This document shows positions 55,151-64,000 of a stretch of 64,000 bases of DNA, piece after piece. The notes beneath the pieces were generated by a model. It did no database searches and was not told the origin of the DNA. It worked only from the letters and a program-made list of their open reading frames with translations. Source of the DNA: Oenanthe sinensis (taxonomy: Eukaryota > Streptophyta > Magnoliopsida > Apiales > Apiaceae); assembly GCA_028671895.1 (NCBI GenBank), contig CM053803.1, positions 22,094,501 to 22,158,500 of the forward strand, read 5' to 3'. The position numbers and the translations under genes are program-made. How positions within the stretch are numbered: the first letter of the stretch is position 1; each line of letters starts with the position of its first letter.

Positions 55151-58100
55151 TATTGCCATAACTGTTTTTTGTCTTTCAGCTTCTATCTCATCCATTTGCT
55201 TTTCAATCACCTTCTTTGACTTCTGCCCCTTAGGGTTGATATCTTATTTTTTAGAAATGAAAGAAGATGCGCTAGGTTTGAACAGAGAAGAGACTTGCAC
55301 TAGAGGTGTCTGACTAGTCATAGTAGATAGAAGAGCATGGATAGAAGTCAATTGAGTTGAAACTTGAAAAAGAGTTGTGCTTTGAGTAGAGCTAGAAGTC
55401 TCAAATTCCTTTTTTAAAGAATCGACATTGGTCACTACTTTTGAGACTGTAGTTGATAGAGTAGACTGAACATCTGTTAGCTTCTCAAATTTGTCATTTA
55501 ACTTGGCTAAAGTGAGGGCTTCATTTTGTTCTGCCCTGGCCTTGGATTGATAAAATAAATCTACTTGCAATGGAGCCAGGTCATGCAGAGGAACATTTTC
55601 AGGTAGTCTATCTGCATGCCTATTTTTGTATAAGAACCTCCACCATGTTGTTGATGGAGGTCTGTCTTTGTTGAATTGCCCCATTGCTTTCCACCATCTC
55701 CTTAAAGGTTTTTTTTTCCATTTTCTCCAATTTATCAGCCATTTCATTTGCTTTGATTTTAGATAGAGAATAGTCAGACCTTGACCCTTTTGTTGCATAA
55801 ATGCCACCAGGATTTAGCTTGTCTTCAATACTCCTTAAAAAGCCTTCCATTTTGTGTCTGTGATCTTGAATTTCAGATTGGAAGCCCCTGGCAAGGTAAG
55901 GATTGGCTTGTAGTTGAACCTTAGCAGCTTCATGAATAACATCATAAATAGCAGTTGGAGTGAAGACCTTCTCAAAAGAGCCAATATAAGTTAAATACTT
56001 CTCTCTCATCCATTGTAGCATCTCCTCATTGCTCACATTTTCTTTACCATCCAGCCAAGCATCTACATTGGCCTCTCATTCTTCAGCCATTTGCTCATTT
56101 TTATCTTTAATCTCTTCCCGATATTTGGCATATTCAAGCAGAATTGCAGTATAGTCCTGATTTGATAGATGAGAAGTCAATAATTTTTTAGAAATGTGAT
56201 AAAATTCATCCATCTGATCTCCACATAACTCCCTTAATTTCTCTTCAGAAAGTAACCCATCGGTAGATGATCCTGAATCTCTGTCATGTTGCACAGATTT
56301 CAGCAATCGTGACATAAAGTTAGAGCTAGGGTCACTTGTTATAGTTGTCCCCTCAGTATCTATTTTCTCATCCAATTGCTCAGATAATTCTTTAGACACT
56401 GGATGGATAAATAATTTCTCCCTAGGAGACAGTCTTTGAATGACAGGAGATTGTCCCAGGGATGCCATTTGCTTGGTGTGGAGGTCCCCTAGATTTTCAA
56501 ATGCCTGTGAAGACACTTGGTGCTCCAATGGCTCATGAATGAGACCAAATGGAATTGTTCCTCAGCCACCACAGTGTCTGAAGTAAAAACTCCTGGAACC
56601 TTTGTGATTTTGATGGTGTCATCAGGATATGCCTCAGTTTGCATTCCCTCACCATCTCGATGTATGTCTTGAGTGGTGAGCACAATGTCGTGCACTATGT
56701 CACTTGAAATTATCTCACCAAGGAAAAAAGAATCCTGATGATAAAAAACCTCATATGTTTGGCTAGAGACATTTAGTTGTGAAGAAATATTGGGAATAGA
56801 AGAGAGATTGTGAGTAGTTGTGAGTGTTGGCAACTTCCTCTAAGAAAATGGGGAAGTTTTAATATGAGTTCATATGTGCACTTGTGTGTCCTTTTCAACT
56901 ACACTTCTCTCATCAACAGAAGTGAGTTCCTGTGATGGTGCAGACACTATACAAATTGGAGTGGGATAGCTCCCAATTTTAATAGATGCACTTTATTGAG
57001 AAAGTGCACCTAGTAACAGGTGTAATCCCTTTGTAACCTCTACATCCTGCTGGGAAGATGTAGAGTGGTCTAAAGTAGTCTCTTTACTTTTCTTTCCCCT
57101 TTTTAGAGGTTCCATATGTGACTCATCTTTAGTTGCTTATACAACTACATCTACCTTCTTCTTTGGAGTAGGTTTCTTCCTTTTCTTCTTTTCAACCACA
57201 CCCTGTTGAGAGGATGTGGAGGTCGGCTCACTATCATCTATTGTTTTCAAATAAGGGTCTACAGTTGCGTTGTAAGTCCTTCGGTTAAGTGCATTTGGTT
57301 CTTCTACAGCTTTAGGACCTCCTACTGTTTCAAGGTAACCATATGTAGGCTGCACAAGTGGGTACCCTTCAAATACACTCCTCATATGAGGTGTGATTCG
57401 AAGAGATACATTCACTGTAATTCTCCTATCCAATGTAGTAAAAATGATTTTTGACATGGATATGGAGTAGTCGATTCTATTTTTGTTCATCCGAGGCAGT
57501 TCAATCAAACTAGCATTTTTATAATTGAGAATTGATTGAATAAAGCGAGGGAAGAAAATCTCATTACCTTTCTTTGGGATCCTGGTTGAGAGTTCCCTCA
57601 GAATAAGCTTCTCAACATTATGCTTTCTGTTGTAAGCCAATGAAAAGGCCAGCTTCAAGGCAATAAAGCTGATTTGATTAAAGCCTGTCTTCCTGCAAGT
57701 GAAGACTATTAGTAGAGTGTCAGACATAAATGACCACTCTTTTCTTACATATTTCTTGTTCAACTTTCCCAGCTTGATCTCCTCAGCATATCTTATGAAG
57801 TCCATGAAATCCACCAACTCATCATCTATTGGCACTTCATCAAAGTTCTCTGTGAGGAGTGACAAACTTGAATTGACATCTTTTTCATCAAAGCAAATTT
57901 ATACTCCTTAAATTTTACAGGTTACAACAATCTTGGAGCTCCCATCATTCAGAGCAACCTCCTCCCAATTTGCAGTATTCCAGAACTGCTCAAGAATGTC
58001 CAGGTACAATGGAGGGTTGGTCAACAATGCTTCCTTTAAGTAAGAATCTATGATGAATCTGGTGAAACATTTGTACTAAGGCTTGGCATCATCATGTCTT

Positions 58101-58171
58101 GAAATGCCTAGAAAGTTAGTTTCAGGGATGATGTACACCTCAACTACATGATTGTAACTACAAGAAGCCAT
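55151..58171 (-). pseudogene. Family A additional ORF, right element (5' and middle parts)
   Basis: The start is at 58171 (MASCSYNHVVEVYIIPETNF). The stretch 57137-57865 has the core EWSFMSDTLLIVFTCRKTGF, IFFPRFIQSILNYKNASLIE and TPHMRSVFEGYPLV, ending in a KKKRKKPTPKKKVD nuclear-localisation-like tail. Then come 56489-56833, 56076-56528 (LSEQLDEKIDTEGTTITSDP) and the coiled-coil parts 55244-56036, up to the B insertion at 55150. Early stops are shared with the left copy. The rest of the frame is at 42821-43292. All parts lie on one strand in sensible order, so this copy shows the original layout that the left copy has lost by inversion. Confidence 0.82.
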
Positions 58172-58286
58172 TTGGATTTGTGTGTAGAAAAGAGAAGTAA
58201 GAGAGAATTCGAAAGACACTGTAGAGAGCAACAATTTCTTTGAGTTTGCGATTAAGTGTAAAAATGGAATGTTAAATCTACTTTGC

Positions 58287-58500
58287 TATTTATATGACTT
58301 AGACAACTCGATTGGAATTGTAATCGATTTTGTATGTTCGAAAACTCTGAAAGTGAATAAAGTAACTTTAGTAGAGAACTATCAGAATTTGATCGAGAAC
58401 TCAAGTATATATGCATTCGAGAACTGTATCAATCGAGAACTCTGTTTATTCGAGAAGTGGTACAATCGAGAACTCAATATGACTTAATCGAGAACTCTAG
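58287..58500 (-). promoter_or_regulatory. Internal promoter-like array, right A element
   Basis: TATAAATA on the minus strand (58287-58294) and an array of TCGAGAACT words up to about 58500, matching 2461-2787 in the left copy. The upstream part of the array and the end of pol are deleted here at about 58516. Confidence 0.5.
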
Positions 58501-58515
58501 GATTCAAAAACTCAT

Positions 58516-59220
58516 ATTAGTGCTTCTTATAGATAAGAGTTTTGTCAATTTTTCCTCTAGTGAATTGATTCTGTAGAAGAAATTTTGACAGTGTGTCATA
58601 CCATGCTCTAGGGGCTTGTTTGAGTCCATACAATGCCTTGATGAGTCTGTAGACAAAATCAGGAAAATTGGAATCCTCAAAACCAGGTGGTTGCTGCACA
58701 TACACTTCTTCTTCTAATTCACCAATAAGAAATGCACTTTTAACATCCATTTGATAGTCCTTGAAATTTGAGTGTACTGCAAAGGCTAGAAAATTTTTAA
58801 TGGCTTCTAGTCTTGCAACAGGAGTAAAAGTCTCATCATAGTCAATGCCTTCTTCTTGTGAGTAGCCTTTTGCAACCAACCTTGTCTTATTTCTTATCAC
58901 AATTCCATGTACATCCATTTTGTTCCTGTAGACCCACTTAGTGTCAATTATTGGTATATCCTTTGGAGGTGGCACTAATTCCTAAACATTATCTCTCAAA
59001 TTGATTCAATTCCTCTTCCATGGCAATTATCCAGTCTGGATCCAACAAGGCTTCTTCAACTCTTTTTGGCTTATTTTGAGACAGAAAGCAAGCATACAAA
59101 CATTTATTTATGGTTACTCTCCTTGTCCTCACACCTTCATCAGGATTTCCAATAATTTTATCAGCTGTATGAGTTCTATTCCATTTAATTTGATGAGCTA
59201 CATTTCTGTCACTTGAACTT
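58516..59220 (-). pseudogene. Family A reverse transcriptase, N-terminal part only
   Basis: The stretch 58517-58975 keeps IDTKWVYRNKMDVHG, RLVAKGYSQEEGIDYDETFT, YQMDVKSAFLIGELEEEVYV and YGLKQAPRAWYDTLSKFLLQ. Compared with the left copy, the catalytic YMDD box and the whole RNase H are removed: the sequence jumps from the equivalent of 4126 to 2697, a deletion of about 1.43 kb. Confidence 0.88.
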
Positions 59221-59374
59221 ATTTCCTCCTAATTGAAGTTGTTGCCATTTGTTGCAGATCCTTGAGAAGCCCCCCTGAGTGGATGCTAGGATTGTGTGGA
59301 GAATTCTCAAACTGGATATGACTGAAATCACCATTTTCTCTTTCCTTATTTGTTTTATGTGAGATGTCTACATG

Positions 59375-60750
59375 TTAGTCTTCATGATTATTGATAACCT
59401 TTTCAGTTCCATATGTTTCAGGCTCCATTTCATTTTCAAATCTCAATGTGTCACAGTTTTCACCCTTCAAGTTCATTGCAGGAAACTTGAAGTCATCAAA
59501 TGTCACATTTGTACTTTTCATTACTTTTTGTTGATCAATCACATATACTCTATAGAAAACTTTGTCCAAGGAGTATCTCACAAAAATTCCTTCATATGCC
59601 TTGGTTTCAAACTTTCCAAGGTTGTTAACATCATCCTTGAGAACAAAGCATTTTGTTCCAAACACATGCATGTACTTGACAGATGGTCTTCTGTTTGTCA
59701 TGATGTGATAATGAGTCTTTCCAACTGGCTTGTGATGAGTGTTCTATTTTGAGTGTAGCATGCAGTCCTAACAGCTTCAGCCCAAAAACTGGTTGGAAGA
59801 TTTGCTTCTGCTAACATGGTTCTTGCAGCTTCAATAAGAGTCGTGTTCTTTATCTCAACAACTCCATTTTATTATGGAGTCCTTGGAGCTGAGAATTGAT
59901 GAGTGATCCCATTTTCTTTGCAGAATTCATTTAATGTAGAATTTTTAAATTCTGTTCCATTATCACTTCTTATGGCTATAACAAGTGTATGACCCTTGTC
60001 CAATCTTCTCAGATTTTCAATAATTAGCTCTGGAGCTTCATCTTTTGAATGCAAGAATTCAACCCAAGTATATTTGGAGAAGTCATCAAACATGACAAGT
60101 GCATATCTTTTCTTGGAAATGGACATGACATTTACTGGTCCAAAAAGGTCCATGTGAATCAATTGCAGTGGTTTGGTGATTGATGTGAATTTTTTACTTC
60201 TGTGACTTGACCTCTTCATCTTTTCCTTTTGACATGCATCACACAATCCTTCTATGCAGAATTCAAGTGAGGGCATGTCATTCACTAATTCTCTTTTGAC
60301 TAGAGAATTAATGTTCTTGAAATTTAAATGAGACAGTCTCTTGTGGCAAAGTCAGATTTCATTTTCTAAGGCCTTGGTATAGAAACAACAAATTCTTTCC
60401 TTATTTACAGAGTCTAAATCTGCTACAAATAGGCTTCCTTTCCTTACTCCGTGTAGAACAACTTCTTTGGTCTTTCTGTGCGATATGAGGCACAATTCTT
60501 TGTCAAACTCCACCTTCAAATCTTCGTTGCATAATTGAGTGATGATGTGTAAATTATGCTTCAAACCACTTACCAAAGTTACATCTTCAATGACAACATT
60601 TCCACGAATCAATTTGCCATATCTCATGGTGAAACCAATGATGTTGTCTCCAAAGGTTACCATTGGGCCAGCCTCATCTTTAAACTGTGACAGCGGGGCT
60701 TTGTCACCAGTCATATGCCTTGAACATCCACTGCCCAACATTCACATGAC
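59375..60750 (-). pseudogene. Family A protease and integrase, right copy
   Basis: The integrase is readable in two pieces (59872-60285 with HMDLFGPVNVMS and IRSDNGTEFKN; 59375-59701 with the C-terminal YMHVFGTKCFVLKDDVNNLG), separated by frame changes near 59730-59870 that break the VVERKN region. The protease motif reads GSGCSRHMTGD: the catalytic aspartate of DSG is changed to glycine, unlike the left copy. A candidate central purine tract at 59270 is altered to GCCCCCCTGAG. Confidence 0.88.
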
Positions 60751-61043
60751 CTTCTTTTTACCTATGCCCTGCAAATGCAAAAAAATCAATTTTTCTTTGG
60801 TACCCAAACAAGGTTGGATCCTTTATGCTTAGTCATATGAATGTCATTTTTCTTGTTTACAGTCATAGTCACTTTCTCATGCATACTTTTATTATTATGA
60901 CTTTGACTTATAGTCTGATTTATGCTAATAGAACTAGATGAATTTCTAGGTAACATAATATGTTTTCTACTCTTAACTGAACTAGCAGACTTAGGCCTAG
61001 CAGTTTTGTTATCTAGATTTTGACTGATACATCCTTCAACAAA

Positions 61044-63253
61044 CTATTTCCTTAGTCTAAAACAAGTATTCATGATATTTAAGTTGCATGGCATACAATC
61101 AAATTTATCACGGAATTTATGATTATCATGCATCAAGGGTTTCATATAGCCACAAGCAAACTCATCATTGTTAACAACATGTTTCTTGCACACATGTGTA
61201 AGGTGATTGGTCGATCCACAGTTTTTATAAATATTCATAGGAGAATTGTGAACAGGTGCATAGTTATTGTGCTTATTTATACCAATTTTACCATTTCTGT
61301 TTGGTCTTTTCTTTTTAACATTCATGGTCTCAATTTTCTGTGTTTTATGTTCTGTTTCACCCTGAACATGTATGGGCTTAATTTTGATTGTTGATTTTTC
61401 TAGTTTAACATTAGCCGCATCATCTTCAGCTATTTTGGCATTCTCATCATTCAACTATTGTTTAATGACAAAACTTGCTTCATCAAACTCAATTGTTGAT
61501 TTTTTTAAAAATAGGAGCCTTGACATTTTTAAAAACTGAGGATTTCCAAGAATTTCATATTTCTTGCCTCTTGTTGAAACAGATTTCTTTTTCTTGAGAG
61601 TGTCATAATCAAAGCCAATCCCAATCCTAGAATTTTCCTGATGTTTCTCATAAAATTCTTGTACAACAATGGATGAGTTTTGGTAAGATCTTATTTTCAA
61701 TTCATTCTCAGAAATTTGTTCTTTAAGAAATTTTTCAATTTGCTCAGAGCAAATAACTTTTTTTTTGAGATACTCATTCTCTTGTTTCAAGTTTTCCAGA
61801 GTTATCAAGGACAATTCTAAGGTCTCGTTCTTAGCAGTCAATTCATCATTAGCCTTTAGCAATCTAACAATTTCCTCATATGCAGCAGTCATACTAGTAT
61901 GAATATTAAATATTTCAATGCTCAATTCTTTAACAGTTTTCTTATACCGAGAGTTTGACATGTCAAGTGAGACTAATGAAGGTACCTGAGTGTTTGAGGA
62001 TGATGGTCCAGCATGTAAGTTAGCCATGAGAGCTAAATTTACATATTCCTCATCTTCGTCTTCATCTGTGTCATCTAAAAAATTTCCTTCAACTATGTAA
62101 GCCCTTCCTGTCTGCTTTTTGAGGAGAGCCTCATACTTGGCTTCCAGTTCCAAGTAATCTTTGTCCTTCTTGATTACTTTATATTTTCTACACTCTGTTG
62201 CAAAGTGTCCAAGCTAATTATAGTTATAGCATCTTATTTTAGATCTATAAATTGTTCCAGTTTTATACCATCCATTGGTGTTGCTTCTTGTTGGAGCTTT
62301 TCCTTTGCTTGAAGAGTTGAAATTTGATCTTGGTTTGAAACCTTTTTTCTTGAATCTTAAGTTTTCAAATTTCTTTGCCATGAAGGCCATGATTTTTTTG
62401 TCCATTCCTTCAAGCTCTTCAATAGTGTAGAAATCTTCTTCACTTGATTCACTCTTGATAGAGTCTTTTTCTTCTTGTTCATGTCCTTCAAGTTCTTCAA
62501 TTTTCAGTTTCTTGCTTGTACCAGTCTTCTCAGCTCTTGATGGTTCATTTGCAACAAGACACTTGAAACATTAGCCATTTTCTTCTATTTGCTAAAATGG
62601 ACTTCTTTTGGTAGAACTCCAGTTCATATGTTTTTAAAATTTCATAGAGGGTTTTAAGTGGAATTTTTGTTAGAATTCTTCCTTCTCTAATTGTAGAGAT
62701 TTTATGCTCCAAATGTTCTTGAAGAGTCAACAAAAACCTCATGTTCTTCTCCTTTGTTTAATAGTATTTTCCATGGAGTTAAACGTCATTGATAAGTTTG
62801 TTAAATCTTTCAAACACCTCAGTTATGCCTTCATTTTGTTTTGACATGAAAGCTTCATACTGTGAGACAAGGAGTTTCATCTGGTTGTCTCTCACCTCTT
62901 CAGTTCCTTCACCCATATGTGTTTTGCAGAGGTGCAGTTGACAATATTGTTGTACATAATAATATCTAGAGATTATATGAGTATGAGCATTAGATTATTG
63001 TCAAGTGACACATTCTCTTTCTCTGTGTCTGTGTACTGAGATGGATCTTTGTGTATCCATGTTGCAGGTATTACTTCAGAGCCACTAGTTGTTTCAGGAA
63101 CCAATATTACTGGCATAGAGGGGCCATTCTCCAAGATTTCTGGATACTTGGAGTTGGTAGCCCTTATGAACATTAACATTTTCCTTTCCATATGTTATAG
63201 TTTTCTCTGTGAAAAGAAGGAATCTTTATACTGCTCAGCTTCGGAGAACTCAT
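61044..63253 (-). pseudogene. Family A gag, right copy
   Basis: The start at 63253 is 37 bp from the primer site. Readable parts are the N-terminal domain (62973-63191; SNSKYPEILENGPSMP-like), IREGRILTKIPLKTLYEILK (62545-62742), the zinc-knuckle half with the same stop as the left copy (about 62214), and a good coiled-coil run (61455-62153; NETLELSLITLENLKQENEY). The 61044-61454 part has CGSTNHLTHVCKK, a CX2-4HX4C-like remnant also present at 6631-6924. Part of the N-terminal domain near 62910 is deleted relative to the left copy. Confidence 0.85.
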
Positions 63254-63289
63254 TTTGATCTTCAAACTATATGTATGTTAATAGCCTGA

Positions 63290-63301
63290 GCTCTGATACC
63301 A
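63290..63301 (-). other. Primer binding site, right A element
   Basis: GCTCTGATACCA on the plus strand, identical to 8907-8918, two bases from the LTR start at 63304. Confidence 0.9.
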
Positions 63302-63303
63302 CT

Positions 63304-64000
63304 TGTTAGATATGAGAACCTCAAAAGTAATACAGATGGGGGTGAATATATTTTGATTTCTTTTATTTTTCTTGTATGAAATGTATTTGATGAACTTAAC
63401 TAACAAGATATATAGCTTATGAAAGATTACAGTGTTCTATAAGATTGCAGAATATAAATATAAACATAGTTAACTTTCAATCTAATATTTTGTTAGACTT
63501 GAGTTACTACAATTTGATATTCTTGAGTTGAATCTCAGCTTCTTGTTCTTAAAAGTTACAAGGTATTGAAAACACTTGATAATTTGCTAATATTCTTACT
63601 AATGAGGTTGTGCATAGGTTATATAGACAATATGTCTTTTGGAACATGCTCTCACTAGACAGTTTAGCTAAAACTACAAATAGACAAGAAACACTTTTCA
63701 TTTGACTACTATCTATTTCTAGCTAACACAATTTATTGACAGTCTTTTGCTTTCAGTCTTATCTCTTATACCTTTTGTCTTGTTCTTCTTACAAGCTACA
63801 TTGTAGACTTGTCTCCATCTCCACAGGTTTGACTGATCCTGTGCTGACAGAGCTTCAAAATCACTTGTCTTGTTCTTCTGCAAATCTCCTAGAATTCAGC
63901 TTCTTGAATCAATCGAGTACTCACTTGATTTTGCTTCGAGAAGTCATGATGATTGACTTTTTGATTGGGTACTCCTGGGACTTCTCGATTAGTCCTTGAA
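63304..64000 (-). repeat. Family A 5' LTR of right element, cut by window end
   Basis: About 697 bp of a LTR expected to be about 1.3 kb. It begins TGTTAGATATGAGAACCTCA and is close to the LTR at 8921-10220. The TTCTCGA array is only entered at the very end (63935 onward: TTCGAGAAG, then ACTTCTCGATT). Confidence 0.9.

Overview
This window is nuclear DNA from a flowering plant, most likely a eudicot. It is AT-rich, packed with long-terminal-repeat (LTR) retrotransposons of the Ty1/copia type, and also holds MITEs, hAT-like and Helitron-like elements. Only one convincing host gene is visible: a berberine-bridge-enzyme-like (BBE-like) FAD oxidase on the minus strand at 36613-38244. I see no rRNA, tRNA, CRISPR or bacterial-type operon. 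Species cannot be fixed by eye; an Apiaceae-like genome is only a guess.

Three copia families, called A, B and C here, make up about two thirds of the window, nearly all on the minus strand. Family A (LTR about 1.3 kb) and family B (LTR about 0.55 kb) carry a long additional open reading frame between pol and the 3' LTR, as in the SIRE/Maximus group. Family C (LTR 1.44 kb) has no such frame. Left block, 1-11384: a decayed A copy whose first 1.1 kb is inverted and carries a piece of a B LTR, then a shared A LTR (8921-10220), then the 3' tail of another A element. Right block, 41290-64000: an A element split by a complete B element (43293-55150) with a perfect 5-bp target-site duplication. The left and right blocks carry the same B insertion at the same A position and the same stop codons, so they descend from one locus by segmental duplication, followed by an inversion in the left block and a 1.4-kb deletion in the right one.

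Middle, 11385-41289: tandem Helitron-like repeats (11385-12466 and 40045-41289), a Stowaway MITE, a foldback element with 250-bp inverted arms, hAT-like elements, a 110-bp tandem repeat (17532-18190), a coiled-coil gag-like gene (family D) split by the young family C element (20004-30992), the BBE-like gene, and AT-rich filler.

The most unusual signals are regulatory. Each family multiplies its own short motif just upstream of a TATA box: TGACTCA in C (14 exact copies), TTCTCGAA in A (heat-shock-element-like), AAACTCTGA in B. Family A repeats this design inside the element, upstream of the additional frame, which suggests an internal promoter. All three families have an internal GGGGGAG tract between the integrase and reverse-transcriptase coding regions, a candidate central polypurine tract.
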